NCBI GenBank assembly: GCA_002482685.1
Contig: DLGL01000033.1
Coordinates: forward strand, 1 to 29,366
Direction: 5' to 3'
Length of the DNA: 29,366 nt
Source: Bacteriovoracaceae bacterium UBA7695
GTDB lineage: Bacteria > Bdellovibrionota > Bacteriovoracia > Bacteriovoracales > Bacteriovoracaceae
Numbering within the stretch: position 1 is the stretch's first letter; every line of letters starts with the position of its first letter. The notes under the pieces were generated by a model. It was not told where the DNA came from. It saw only the letters and a list, made by a program, of their open reading frames with translations, and made no database searches. The translations under genes were made by a program, and so were the position numbers. This document shows, in pieces, positions 14,966 to 25,700 of this stretch.

Positions 14966-16432
14966 TTACTTGATGTAAAGAGTGGCGTTACTTGAGATCT
15001 CCATGAGTTTTTCCCAAAAGATACCCAAAAATAGAACAGGAACAAACATGGCAATGACCACAGCTTGGGTCATAGGCGTGAATCCCGTTACTTTGACTTC
15101 TCCATCGGCCTGACCAAAGATCATGGTTTTGGCGAGTTTCATGTAATAGTAAAGAGCTATAACGGAGTTGATTCCTGCAACCAGAGCTATTCCATAAAGC
15201 TTCTTCTCAATAACAACTGAGAAAATATTAAATTTGGCAACGAAACCACTAAACGGTGGCATCCCGGCCAATGAAAAGAGGACCGAAGCCATAATCAACG
15301 CCATTGTCGGGTGCTTATAGATCAGCCCTTTGAATACATCGTAAGAATCTGTTCCGTACATATCCGACAATTGAGATGTGATATAGAAAGCGATCATGGT
15401 CATGAACATGTAAACGACACCGTAAAACAGGATCGCACTCACGCCCTGCTCATTTAGCGTCACCACACCAAGAATCATCATTCCAACGTGACCAATTGAT
15501 GAAAATGCTAAAAGGCGTTTTACAGAACTTTGGCCAATGGCCGTAACATTTCCTACCGTCATAGTCATAGCGGAAATCACGAGCATAAGCCCAATCCACG
15601 TCACATTCAGTATCGAGTTGCTGTTAAAAAAGATGAATGAGACACGCACTAGTGCCGCCAAACCTGCCATCTTTGGAACGATAGAGAAGAACAGGGTAAC
15701 GGGGATCGGAGATCCCTGATAAACGTCAGGAGACCACATGTGAAATGGGAAAACTGAAATTTTGTAACCAATCCCTGCAAAGAATAGAAGAAATGAAATC
15801 ATAACGATTGCAAGATTCGCCCCTTCAAGAGCGGCCAGCTTAGGAATCATATCAATAAACTGAATTGTTCCAAGCATGCCGTAAAGGTGACTGATTCCAA
15901 AAAGCATCACACCTGCAGTTAAACCGCCATAAAGAGCGTATTTCATACCAGCTTCAGTTGAAGTTGATTCGTCACGCTTAAATGAGGCCATTACATAAGA
16001 GAGAATTGAAAGAGTCTCGATACCTAAATAAAGAGTGAGCATATTGTTAGCTGAAGCCAAAAGCATCCCACCGATCAACACTCCAACTGCCATAATAGCA
16101 AATTCAGATTTGAGATTTGTGTAAATATCCTTTGAGTTGAAGCTAAGAAAGACAGCACCCATTGTTCCTAGAACCATAATGATCTTAACTAAGGTCGAAA
16201 AGTTATCGATCGTAATCGCATTATGGAAAATGTGAACAGGAGCTTCTCCGAGATTCTGAAATAAGAAAAACAAACAAAGTGACAGCATCGCCATGGCATA
16301 TCCCACGATCTTGCTTCGACTTCCATGTTCGTCTTTTACTGCTGCTTCGGCCATTAACAACGTAGTCATCAACACAATGCAGACAAGCTCCGGAATGTAA
16401 TAACCTAAGAAGTTAAAAAGTTGTTGTATCAC
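14966..16432 (-). CDS. nuoN: NADH-quinone oxidoreductase subunit N
   Basis: This 488-aa polytopic membrane protein is one of the three antiporter-like proton-pumping subunits of complex I in the inner membrane. The core carries KISVFPFHMWSPDVYQGSP (about residues 224-242), the family loop around the broken helix, followed by SIVPKMAGLAALVRV with the conserved Lys, and SSVKRLLAFSSIGHVGMM. About 14 hydrophobic segments are visible. The start is GTG, with AGAGG six bases upstream, twelve bases after nuoM. It is the last gene of the operon, with a terminator directly behind. Confidence 0.96.
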   Translation of the reverse strand: MIQQLFNFLGYYIPELVCIVLMTTLLMAEAAVKDEHGSRSKIVGYAMAMLSLCLFFLFQNLGEAPVHIFHNAITIDNFSTLVKIIMVLGTMGAVFLSFNSKDIYTNLKSEFAIMAVGVLIGGMLLASANNMLTLYLGIETLSILSYVMASFKRDESTSTEAGMKYALYGGLTAGVMLFGISHLYGMLGTIQFIDMIPKLAALEGANLAIVMISFLLFFAGIGYKISVFPFHMWSPDVYQGSPIPVTLFFSIVPKMAGLAALVRVSFIFFNSNSILNVTWIGLMLVISAMTMTVGNVTAIGQSSVKRLLAFSSIGHVGMMILGVVTLNEQGVSAILFYGVVYMFMTMIAFYITSQLSDMYGTDSYDVFKGLIYKHPTMALIMASVLFSLAGMPPFSGFVAKFNIFSVVIEKKLYGIALVAGINSVIALYYYMKLAKTMIFGQADGEVKVTGFTPMTQAVVIAMFVPVLFLGIFWEKLMEISSNATLYIK

Positions 16433-16444
16433 AAAAAACCTCTT

Positions 16445-17962
16445 TTAGAATTTCGCTAAGAGATCAACAAGTTGACCTACAGAAACTTTCATTACGTTCA
16501 GGAGCGGACTTGGAAAAATCCCAAAAACGATCACACAAACACAAAGTGGAATCATATAGAAAACTTCGCGAGAATTCATATCTTCAAAGTCGTGATTCTC
16601 AGGATTGGCTTCACCGAAGAACATACGCTTAAACATCCAAAGTAAGTAAGCAGCTCCAATCAAAAGACCTACAACTGCGATAACTGTGATTGTTGTAAAC
16701 TTCTGGTAGATACCTAAGAAAATTAAGGCTTCAGAGATAAACCCTGAAAGACCTGGAAGACCCAAAGACGCGAACATACCGATAATGAAAACTGTAGTGT
16801 ACTTAGGCATGTCAGTCGCAAGACCTCCGAAACCTTTTGAACCATCTGGCTTAACAATCCAACGGTGATGTGAGCGCTCGTAGATAATTCCGATAAGTAA
16901 GAACATCATCGCTGTAGAAGTACCATGGTTAAACATCTGAAGAACGGCACCGTTCATACCCTGAGTTGTCATAGCCGCAAGTCCGAGCATTACAAATCCC
17001 ATGTGAGAAACTGAAGAATAAGCAACAAGCTTCTTAACATCATCCTGGGCCATAGCACAGAAAGCACCATAGATAACTGAGATGAGTCCAAGAACTGCGA
17101 TAATGGTTGAAGCGTTTACAGCAGCTTGAGGAAAGATCGGAAATGCAATTCTTAAAAATCCGTATGTCCCCATCTTAAGCAAGACTCCGGCGAGGATAAC
17201 TGAAACCGCCGTAGGCGCCTGTACGTGTGCATGAGGTAACCACGTGTGGAATGGAAACACAGGAACCTTAATCGCAAAACCAAGGAACATGAACCAAAAG
17301 AAGAGAGTTTCAAAAGAAAAAGTGTGACCAAAGATAACAACTGTTTCATTAACAAACTTACCACCTTGAAGGGCGATGATATTGAACGAGTCAATACCTT
17401 TGCCTGAAGCGTAGTAAAGAGCAATGATACCAACAAGCATGAAAATCGATCCAAAGAATGTATAGAGGAAGAACTTAATTGCAGCGTACTCTCTGTTTTC
17501 TCCACCCCAGATTCCAATAAGGAAAAACATTGGAAGGAGCATAACTTCCCAGTAAACGTAGAAAAGGAAGAAATCGAGAGAAAAGAAAACTCCGAAAACC
17601 GTTGATTGAAGCATCAATAGAAGAGCGAAGTAGGCCTTTACGTTCTTTTCAACTGTCCACGACGAAAGCGTGCAGATAAAAAAGAGTAGGGCATTCAGGA
17701 ATGTCATAAGCATGGTAATGCCATCGATTCCTAAAAAGTAATTGATGTGAAACTGCTCAATCCATGGAACTTTTACCACAAACTGCATAGCAGCCGTTGA
17801 AGTATCAAACTTCAAGTAAAGTAAAACAGACAGTAACAGAGTGATGGAAGTTGTTACCAACGTCACCATTCTGATTACATTTGCTTTAGCACCTGGAATT
17901 GCGATAACCGCAAGTGCACCAACGATGGGTAACCATAAAATCCAATTCAGTATTCCGTTCAC
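16445..17962 (-). CDS. nuoM: NADH-quinone oxidoreductase subunit M
   Basis: This antiporter-like subunit of complex I pumps protons in the membrane arm. The frame is open from an ATG at 18010 that lies inside nuoL, but the GTG at 17962 is the better start. It has GAGAGAGG about six bases upstream and begins with the hydrophobic NGILNWILWLPIVGAL, giving 505 residues. The first 16 residues of the longer form (DSKYLVCFFYRERF) look unlike a NuoM N-terminus. Family signatures include AIKFFLYTFFGSIFMLVG, VPVFPFHTWLPHAHVQAP (the conserved His-rich loop), LLKMGTYGFLRIA with its Lys, and DDVKKLVAYSSVSHMGF. It sits between nuoL and nuoN in the standard order. Confidence 0.95.
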   Translation of the reverse strand: MNGILNWILWLPIVGALAVIAIPGAKANVIRMVTLVTTSITLLLSVLLYLKFDTSTAAMQFVVKVPWIEQFHINYFLGIDGITMLMTFLNALLFFICTLSSWTVEKNVKAYFALLLMLQSTVFGVFFSLDFFLFYVYWEVMLLPMFFLIGIWGGENREYAAIKFFLYTFFGSIFMLVGIIALYYASGKGIDSFNIIALQGGKFVNETVVIFGHTFSFETLFFWFMFLGFAIKVPVFPFHTWLPHAHVQAPTAVSVILAGVLLKMGTYGFLRIAFPIFPQAAVNASTIIAVLGLISVIYGAFCAMAQDDVKKLVAYSSVSHMGFVMLGLAAMTTQGMNGAVLQMFNHGTSTAMMFLLIGIIYERSHHRWIVKPDGSKGFGGLATDMPKYTTVFIIGMFASLGLPGLSGFISEALIFLGIYQKFTTITVIAVVGLLIGAAYLLWMFKRMFFGEANPENHDFEDMNSREVFYMIPLCVCVIVFGIFPSPLLNVMKVSVGQLVDLLAKF

Positions 17963-17991
17963 AACGAACCTCTCTCTATAGAAAAAACAAA

Positions 17992-20196
17992 CTAAATATT
18001 TACTGTCCAAATATAAGAAGCAAGAACCATTACTAACATAATGAAGTAAAACTGAATCTTCCCTGATTGAACAATTCTCAATACAAGGTTGAATAGATTT
18101 ACAGCAACACCAGTTCCATCAACACCAATAGCATCAACAACAACGTTATCAAACCACTTCGCTGATTTGAAGATCACGCGATTTACAGCTGCCCAACCGT
18201 CTACGGCGTAGCGATCGTAAATCCCAGAGTCAAACCACGATAGGAATTTATTCAACTTCAATAATCCATTTTTAATCAGGACATTGTTGTAGAAATCATC
18301 AAAGTAGTACTTGTTCTGAAGAGTCTTAGTTAAACCTGGAAGTTTAGGGGCCCAAGGTTTAATTGATTTTTTTATGTACATAAGGAAAGCCAGAAGCACA
18401 CCAAGAAAAGCAATGATGATTGAAGCTATTGCACCAATTGTATGTGCCGAATGAAGCTTATGTTCATCCGGATTAGGACCTGCATAACCAGTTTGGTGAT
18501 GGTATTGAGCTTTCTCGAGCTGAGCAATGTCTCTGTTATCGACCTTGCCGAAATCCTGACGTTGATAGGTGGTAAACTTCTCAACATTCGGAGCTTCAAC
18601 CAGGATTTTAAACCATTCATTTTTAGCACCAAATACTTTTCCGAAGCTCTGACCAGTTAAGTTGCCGGCAAACCAGAAACCTAGGGTGAACACTGCCAGG
18701 ATAAGAAGGGGAACGTTTGAACGAAGATCTAAATGCTCGTGGTGAATTTCACCATGACCGTGATCATCATGTTTATCATGACCGTGTCCATGATGAGCGT
18801 CATGTGAATGAGTGCGGTTCTCGCCATAGAAAGTTAAGAACATCATACGGAACATGTAAAAGGCGGTTAGGCCAGCACCAGCAAATCCAAGTATCGGAAC
18901 AATTGCCAATAATGGATTCTGACCGGCCATGAATCCGTAGAAAAGAGCGTCACCCAAAATTCTGTCTTTAGATACAAATCCAGAGAAGAATGGAATCCCT
19001 GCAATAGCTAAAGTACATGCCATCATCGCAAAGTGAGTATAAGGAAGATATTTACGTAGTCCACCAAGCTTCGGCATCTCTTGTTCATGAACGGCGTGGA
19101 TGACAGATCCCGCAGACAAGAAAAGACATGCTTTAAAAAAAGCGTGAGTAATTACATGCATGAAAGCGGCATTATAAGAACCTACACCTACGCCCATGAT
19201 CATGTAACCAAGCTGAGAAAGTGTTGAGTAAGCAAGAACCGCTTTAATATCAGTTTGAACAGTTGCAATCGTTGCTGCACCAAACGCAGTAATGGCGCCA
19301 ATCACGGCAATAAACCAAGTGATGTCACCAAGAACCATTAATGGATACATACGAAGAGAAACCCAAACACCTGCAGTAACCATAGTGGCAGCGTGGATGA
19401 GGGCAGAACCTGGAGTCGGTCCCATCATCGCGTCAGGTAACCAAACTTGTAGTGGGAACTGAGCTGATTTCCCCATGGCCCCAAGGAAGATACAAAGAGC
19501 AGAGAAAGTCGCAAAAGAGATTCCAAGAACTGTAAGCCCATCAAACTTACCTTCAGCAATTGCTGCGTAAATATCAACGTAAGCCACACTTCCAAGAACC
19601 ATCCAAAGAGCAACAATTCCTAAGAGAAGGAAAACATCTCCCACACGTGTGGTCATGAAAGCTTTTAGAGATGCATCTCCGGCTTTCTCTTTCTTAACGT
19701 AGATACCGATAAGAGAGTATGAGCAGAAGCCCATGATTTCCCAAAAAATGAACATTGAGAAAAGGTTATCTGAGAGGACAAGACCAAGCATTGCTGAAGT
19801 AAAGAGTGGAAGGAAAACAAAGAAGCGTCCACGCTTCTCATCGTGATCCATGTACCAAGTAGAGAAAAGGTGGATTAGGGTAGCAATTCCCGACACCATA
19901 AGGAGCATGATGGCAGACATGTTGTCTAAATAAATCCCCATATCCACTTTCCAAATGGTTGTTCCATAAGAAAGGTCAAACCATGTGAACACCTTGTGGA
20001 TGTAATAATCAGTCGCAAATTGACCGAAAACAAAATCACCAAAGATTCTGGCAGAGAAGATGAAAGAGATAAAAATACTGAGTGTTGCTAGCCAATCCCC
20101 ATTACGTGGGAGCTTTCTTCCAAAGAACGCGTTGATAACAAACGCAATTACTGGAGAAAGAAAAATCGGTGCAATACTTCCAACGGTATATTCCAT
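17992..20196 (-). CDS. nuoL: NADH-quinone oxidoreductase subunit L
   Basis: This 734-aa protein is the distal antiporter-like subunit of complex I. Typical members are 610-660 aa, so it is long. Conserved segments include MFIFWEIMGFCSYSLIG with the key Glu, SAQFPLQVWLPDAMMGPTP, SALIHAATMVTAGVW and IKAVLAYSTLSQLGYMI. After about residue 455 a soluble insertion holds 12 histidines within 26 residues (463-488), with Asp and Gly between them. A second hydrophilic stretch follows at about 530-580. The C-terminal part has the usual long lateral helix region (KLPGLTKTLQNKYYFDDFYNNVLIKNG) and a final transmembrane helix. AAGGGTC precedes the ATG. nuoK ends nine bases upstream. Confidence 0.96.
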   Translation of the reverse strand: MEYTVGSIAPIFLSPVIAFVINAFFGRKLPRNGDWLATLSIFISFIFSARIFGDFVFGQFATDYYIHKVFTWFDLSYGTTIWKVDMGIYLDNMSAIMLLMVSGIATLIHLFSTWYMDHDEKRGRFFVFLPLFTSAMLGLVLSDNLFSMFIFWEIMGFCSYSLIGIYVKKEKAGDASLKAFMTTRVGDVFLLLGIVALWMVLGSVAYVDIYAAIAEGKFDGLTVLGISFATFSALCIFLGAMGKSAQFPLQVWLPDAMMGPTPGSALIHAATMVTAGVWVSLRMYPLMVLGDITWFIAVIGAITAFGAATIATVQTDIKAVLAYSTLSQLGYMIMGVGVGSYNAAFMHVITHAFFKACLFLSAGSVIHAVHEQEMPKLGGLRKYLPYTHFAMMACTLAIAGIPFFSGFVSKDRILGDALFYGFMAGQNPLLAIVPILGFAGAGLTAFYMFRMMFLTFYGENRTHSHDAHHGHGHDKHDDHGHGEIHHEHLDLRSNVPLLILAVFTLGFWFAGNLTGQSFGKVFGAKNEWFKILVEAPNVEKFTTYQRQDFGKVDNRDIAQLEKAQYHHQTGYAGPNPDEHKLHSAHTIGAIASIIIAFLGVLLAFLMYIKKSIKPWAPKLPGLTKTLQNKYYFDDFYNNVLIKNGLLKLNKFLSWFDSGIYDRYAVDGWAAVNRVIFKSAKWFDNVVVDAIGVDGTGVAVNLFNLVLRIVQSGKIQFYFIMLVMVLASYIWTVNI

Positions 20197-20205
20197 ATAT
20201 GACCC

Positions 20206-20511
20206 TTAATTTCTTAGCTGAGTGGCTTCATCAATGTGAATCGTTTCTTTAATCTGGAAAAAACGAATAACAATGGCCAAACCAACGGCAGCTTCAGCAG
20301 CGGCAACGACAATAATAAATAGACTAAAGATGTGACCATCAAGGTTGTTAGTCACATAGCGCGAATAAGCGACAAAATTTAAAGCAGCAGCATTCAGGAT
20401 TAATTCAATTCCCAGTAATATTGCCACAATGTTTTTTCGCGAAATCATCACCACCAATCCAACAACAAAGAGGATCAGGGAAATAATTAAATAAGAAGCT
20501 AAACTCATCAT
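20206..20511 (-). CDS. nuoK: NADH-quinone oxidoreductase subunit K
   Basis: This 101-aa protein has three transmembrane helices and is the standard length for NuoK. It carries the two conserved membrane glutamates: one in LLGIELILNAAALNFVA (helix 2) and one in VVAAAEAAVGLAIVI (helix 3). These belong to the proton path next to NuoJ. Two ATG codons in a row start the frame. The neighbours nuoJ (12 bp upstream) and nuoL (9 bp downstream) are in the usual order. Confidence 0.97.
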   Translation of the reverse strand: MMSLASYLIISLILFVVGLVVMISRKNIVAILLGIELILNAAALNFVAYSRYVTNNLDGHIFSLFIIVVAAAEAAVGLAIVIRFFQIKETIHIDEATQLRN

Positions 20512-20523
20512 AAGTACTCTCGC

Positions 20524-21060
20524 TTAATTTTGCTTACGTGGACGGGCGATAATCGCAGCTCCCACTAAAGCACCTAATAAAAGGACAGAAGATATTTCAA
20601 ATGCCAAAACGTGTTCTTTTATCAACAAATGACCAATTTCATTAACAGTCGAAGGAAATTCATTTGTAATTGTCTTAACAGGAAGTGATTTGGTGATTCC
20701 CATCAAAAGCTTAATGTTAGTCAGCAAGAAAACTAATCCTACGATGAGACCGATTCCGTAAGTCCAACGGTTACCCATAGAAGCTGGAAGACCCAGTAAA
20801 TTCTGGGCACGGGAGATGAAATCTTTGCCACCTGTTAACATCACTGCAAAGAGCATAAGAATAACAACGCCACCCATGTAAACCATGATTTGAGTTACTG
20901 CCACGAAGTCAGCGCCCAACGTTGCATACAATCCTGCAACACCAATTAATGAAGCAAGAAGGAACACACACGAATGCATGATGTTTTTTGTTAACAAAAC
21001 CGCCACTGCCGAAGCGATGGTTAGGAATGCAGAACTAATGAATAAAAATTGTAAAAACAT
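20524..21060 (-). CDS. nuoJ: NADH-quinone oxidoreductase subunit J
   Basis: This 178-aa inner-membrane subunit has five hydrophobic segments. The conserved third helix region reads FVAVTQIMVYMGGVVILMLFAVML, the part that switches between alpha and pi-bulge forms in the catalytic cycle. The C-terminal helix is LAFEISSVLLLGALVGAAIIARPR. AAGGG lies five bases before the ATG. It directly follows nuoH; nuoI, which sits between H and J in most operons, is absent. Confidence 0.96.
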   Translation of the reverse strand: MFLQFLFISSAFLTIASAVAVLLTKNIMHSCVFLLASLIGVAGLYATLGADFVAVTQIMVYMGGVVILMLFAVMLTGGKDFISRAQNLLGLPASMGNRWTYGIGLIVGLVFLLTNIKLLMGITKSLPVKTITNEFPSTVNEIGHLLIKEHVLAFEISSVLLLGALVGAAIIARPRKQN

Positions 21061-21073
21061 ACAGAACCCTTAA

Positions 21074-22192
21074 TTAATGTTGACCACCGAGAATCATCTC
21101 GGCAATCGATTGACCGTCAAAGGCTACCATCCAGATCGCGCATCCAACTAAATTGAGGATCGCCATAGGAGTTAGGTATTTCCAACAAACAGACATAAGT
21201 TGATCTACTCGTAAACGTGGTAGCGTCCAGCGAATCCAGATAACTACATAATAAAGCATCAATGTTTTAGTCATGAAGATGACGAACTGGACTGCTTGCA
21301 GAGGAAGAATATCAATTGAGATTCCAGGAATCTGATATCCACCAAGAAAAAGAGCCGCGGCAACACCACAAACAACAAAGACTTCAATGTATTCAGCTAA
21401 CGCAAAAAAACCAAATCTCATACCTGTGTACTCAGTATGGTAACCAGAAACTAGTTCTGATTCTGCTTCAGGTAAGTCGAATGGGGCCCGGTTAGTTTCA
21501 GCTAAAGCGCCGATGAAATAGACAAAAGTCGCTAGGAAAGCAAAAGGGTTATGAAACATAAACCACTGGTGCGGGAGTCCGCCCTGACGACCAATAATTG
21601 TTCCAAAACCCATCCCACCTGCAAGAAGTGTGATCGCTAAGAGTGAAATGGTTACAGGAATTTCATAAGAGATAATTTGTGAAGCTCCACGCATACCACC
21701 AAGCATCGACCATTTAGAATTTGAAGCGTATCCACCAAGAAATACACCGACACCAACCAAAGATGAGATCGCAACTAGATAGAAAATCCCCACGTTCATA
21801 TCGGCCATTATGAAACCACTAGAAAATGGTACAACCGCAAGTGTTGCAAATACGCCTGTTAAACATAAAAGAGGGGCCAGGTAGAAAAGCATTTTATCCG
21901 CCGTAAATGGCATAATGTCTTCTTTAGTCATCATCTTCACGCCATCAGCAAGCATTTGAAGAAGACCATATGGACCCACTCGGTTTGGTCCAATACGAGC
22001 TTGTAAATCCGCTGAGATTTTACGTTCAGCGTATGTCCCTAAACCACCAATGGTTGCACACATCCCAATGATGGCGACGCCCAATAAAAGGTAGATAGTT
22101 AAAGCTAATAAACCCTGATTTCCACCAAACAATTTGAGGAGGACATCATAGAATTCATATTGCGAAAGATAACTGACAACAGTTTGATTCAT
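21074..22192 (-). CDS. nuoH: NADH-quinone oxidoreductase subunit H
   Basis: This 372-aa membrane subunit forms the quinone entry chamber at the joint between the membrane and peripheral arms. Family motifs include TYAERKISADLQARIGPNRVGPYG, LLQMLADGVKMMTKED, ETNRAPFDLPEAESELVSGYHTEYTGMRFGFFALAEY and IRWTLPRLRVDQLM; the acidic residues in the third of these lie on the quinone/proton path. Length is slightly above the E. coli form. AAGG precedes the ATG. It begins nine bases after nuoA. In the classic operon B, C, D, E, F and G would lie between A and H; here they do not. Confidence 0.97.
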   Translation of the reverse strand: MNQTVVSYLSQYEFYDVLLKLFGGNQGLLALTIYLLLGVAIIGMCATIGGLGTYAERKISADLQARIGPNRVGPYGLLQMLADGVKMMTKEDIMPFTADKMLFYLAPLLCLTGVFATLAVVPFSSGFIMADMNVGIFYLVAISSLVGVGVFLGGYASNSKWSMLGGMRGASQIISYEIPVTISLLAITLLAGGMGFGTIIGRQGGLPHQWFMFHNPFAFLATFVYFIGALAETNRAPFDLPEAESELVSGYHTEYTGMRFGFFALAEYIEVFVVCGVAAALFLGGYQIPGISIDILPLQAVQFVIFMTKTLMLYYVVIWIRWTLPRLRVDQLMSVCWKYLTPMAILNLVGCAIWMVAFDGQSIAEMILGGQH

Positions 22193-22201
22193 ATGCAGAC
22201 C

Positions 22202-22621
22202 TTATTTAGTTTCTTTTTTAAGAGAGTGCTGAAAAGATTTAACCCAATCAAGGTCGCCTTTTCTCCAGCAGTAAGCAATTCCTTCAAGGAGAACCGAAAC
22301 AAAACTTAAGAGAATAATTAAAGCGTATCCACCCTGACCCATATCCACCATTTCTTTAAAAATAGCGGCTACCGGGAACATAAGAACAGATTCAACATCG
22401 AAGATAATGAAAATTAAACCAACTACATAAAATCTAACGTTGAACATAGACCAAGCTGAACCAACAGGTTGCTCACCACACTCATATGGAGTAGATTTCA
22501 GGTGCGAGGGTTTCTTTGGGGCCAGGAGAACGGAAGCAAAATGTCCGCCTAGAAAAAGCAAAACTGCTAATCCCATAAAGATAACGACAGGCATCAAGCC
22601 ATCTATTTGCGCTGGTATCAT
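22202..22621 (-). CDS. nuoA: NADH-quinone oxidoreductase subunit A
   Basis: This three-helix membrane subunit lies near NuoH and the quinone site. The hallmark is YECGEQPVGSAWSMFNVRFYVVGLIFIIFDVESVLMFPVA, with the conserved Cys in the loop between helices 1 and 2 and the acidic pair in helix 2. The frame can begin at a GTG (22633), but the ATG at 22621 has GGAG six bases before it and gives 139 residues. It is the first gene of the operon and is divergent from mfd across about 150 bp. Confidence 0.94.
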   Translation of the reverse strand: MIPAQIDGLMPVVIFMGLAVLLFLGGHFASVLLAPKKPSHLKSTPYECGEQPVGSAWSMFNVRFYVVGLIFIIFDVESVLMFPVAAIFKEMVDMGQGGYALIILLSFVSVLLEGIAYCWRKGDLDWVKSFQHSLKKETK

Positions 22622-22773
22622 GGACGTCTCCACTGCATTAAGTTCCTAAGAAAAGTAGTTTTAAGATACAAAAGATGTTGAAAATAGGGAAGATGTTATT
22701 TCATTTCTGAAGAGGTAAACTCCAAATGAAAGCGCATAACAAAAGCGAACTTTTTTAATCGGATTTTAATATT

Positions 22774-25700
22774 ATGTTGTTTAGTGGCCTTCAGATCAAA
22801 CTCCAATATTGGAAAGAGCATCAGCAAATTTTAAAACTCAAAGGGATTTCTCCCAATCAATGGAGTCTTCTTGCAGGAAGTTATTTTTTTGATCAGGTCT
22901 TTTCTACCTCTCATGTTCTTATCTGTTCAGACCAAGATGAAGCTGAAGAAGTTTATGAGGCACTGAAGCATTTAAAAAATGTTTATTTTTATCCAGGCCA
23001 TAATCATTCCTTGTACAGCAGCATTCTAACTTCAGAGAGTTCACTTTTGGCACGGTGGTCCGTACTTCAAAGATTGGTGAATCGCGAAAAAATAATTGTT
23101 GTGACCACATGGGAGGCCGCTTTGATGCTGGGGCCAGACCCTCAGTTTTTTAAAGAAAAAAGTTTTAGTCTCAAAAAAGACGACATTGTATCTCCACATG
23201 ATTTGGCGAAACGTTTGACCGAGATGGGATATTTTCCAGCAAGCACCATCGAAGAGCCTGGAACATTTTCTCGTCGTGGAGAAATTTTTGATATTTACCC
23301 TATAGCGCATGGACCAGTTCGCCTGCACTATTTTGATGATCTCATTGAAGAAATTTTTGGAGTCCAATTAGATACTCAGAAAACCAATCGCGAAATTACC
23401 TTTCAAGAAGTAAGACTTGTGCCAGGACCAGGATTTTTAAATCGGGATCCGTTTGCAAACAACCTCCGCTCAAAAATTCCTCAGCCTCAACCCCGGTTTA
23501 AAAACAAATACGAAACCAGAAAGAAAATTTTTCAAAATATGAGTGAGGGTCAATTATTTGATAATTATCCTCTATTCATACCACTTTTCTTCGATGACCC
23601 ACAGACGCTTATGGATTATCTGCCGTCCGACTCAAAACTTACGTTCATGAATGCAGAAAATGGGCATAAGAATTTCGATCTATTTATTGCTCAGCAAATG
23701 GATGACTGTCAGGCCCAACAAGATGACGTAGAAAGTTCATCAATCATCCCTGCACCAGACGCTTTTTATTTAAAAGATTTTAAGCCCAACGATTTTAAAA
23801 CGCTGGAAGTAGAACAGTTAGACATATCCGTTGATTTTGACGGAAAACTGGACCGCGAACTTCATTTGAATTTAGAAAAATTGAAAACCAATCTGCAGAT
23901 TAAACTTCAGAAAGCAGGGCTGGCCCCTGAAAATAAATTTGAATATATCAAGAGTAGTCTAAAGGTTCTAAAAAACGACTTAAAGAGTTACGGACATCTG
24001 ATTGTTTCTTACAAATCGGAAAATGCCCGCCAGGAATTGACTTACTTAATGGAAGAGAATGGTTTAACTGACCTGGGAGAGAGACTCCATTATGTTAATG
24101 GTAAACTTGATGAAGGATTCTACTATAAAAATGAGCACATTTTTGTTTTATCAGAGGGGGACTTCTTCTCTGCAAAAAAACAGAAAACCAAAAAAGTTGC
24201 TTCTACTAATAAAGATCTATTTGCTGAACAATTAGCTACGCTCAAAATAAATGATTATGTTATCCACAGAGATTACGGCATAGGTGTTTATAAGGGACTC
24301 GAGACTATTGAAGCCATGGGGCAACAAAATGATTACCTAATTATCCTATACGAGGATAATGATAAAGTTTATGTTCCTGTTTATAAACTCAACCTCGTTC
24401 AAAAGCACGCCGACTCATCTTCAGGTCTGAAAGTAGCTTCTTTAAAATCAAAAAAGTTTAATGAACTTAAGGCTAAGGCACGTGGCTCAGTTAAAAAACT
24501 TGCTTTTGATTTGGTAAGACTTCAAGCAGAAAGAAAGCTCCGGGGAGGATTTCCATTCTCCCCGCCAGATCATATGTTTAAAGAGTTTGAACTCTCATTC
24601 CCCTATGAAGAAACTCCTGATCAGACTAAGGCCATTAACGATGTTATAGATGATATGCAACAGCAGTATCCTATGGATCGTCTGGTTTGCGGAGATGTAG
24701 GATTTGGTAAAACAGAAGTTGCCATGCGGGCGGCGATGAAGGCTGTTCTGGACAAAAAGCAAGTAGTTGTTTTAGTTCCAACAACAATCCTGGCACTACA
24801 GCATTATCATTCATTTAAAAAGCGATTCGAAAATTTCCCCGTTATCGTAGACTTCGTTTCCCGGTTTAAAACGGCTAAAGAAAAAACTAAAACACTTGTT
24901 GATATGGCGGCAGGAAAAGTTGATATCCTCATTGGTACTCATGCAGTTCTTTCGGATAAATTAGAATTTCATGACCTTGGCCTTTTAGTGATCGATGAAG
25001 AGCACAGATTTGGAGTTGCTCACAAAGAGAAATTAAAAGTTATTAAAACTGGGATTGATGTCCTGACGATGACTGCAACTCCCATTCCCAGAACTCTTCA
25101 ACTTTCATTTTTAGGAATCAGAGATCTTTCCTTAATTCAAACAGCTCCGCCCCGACGACAGGCGATTAAAACCTACATAATTAAAGACGATGATTTAACA
25201 TTAAAATCTGCCATCGAAAAAGAATTGTCTCGTGGAGGACAGGTCTATTATGTTCACAACCGTGTCCATGATATTGAGGAGCATGAAATCTATCTAAAAA
25301 AACTTGTTCCAAAGGCACGCATTAGTGTTACCCACGGACAAATGAATGAACGAGAACTTGAAAAACGAATTGATGATTTTTACGCTCACAAGTCCGACAT
25401 TCTACTTGCAACTACCATAATTGAATCAGGCATTGATATTCCTAATGCTAATACTATGATCATTGATCGTGCGGACACATATGGATTGGCGCAATTGCAT
25501 CAGTTGCGTGGACGAATTGGACGCTCAGACCGTAAGGCCTATGCCTACTTTATGGTTCCAGAAAACAGAGTTCTCTCAGAAACATCTCAAAGACGTCTTC
25601 AGGCTTTGCAAACCTACGCAGAAATGGGGGGAGGCTTCTCTCTAGCTTCATCAGACATGGAAATTCGGGGCGCCGGGGACATACTTGGTGGGGAGCAGTC

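Noticed and set aside
17963..18010. Upstream ATG of nuoM at 18010.
   Set aside because: It lies inside nuoL, adds residues unlike NuoM, and the GTG at 17962 has a much better ribosome site.
22919..23367. Minus-strand open frames inside mfd, and similar frames inside nuoL, serS and the Type ISP gene.
   Set aside because: They are antisense shadows of strongly conserved genes, with no recognisable motifs or ribosome sites of their own.
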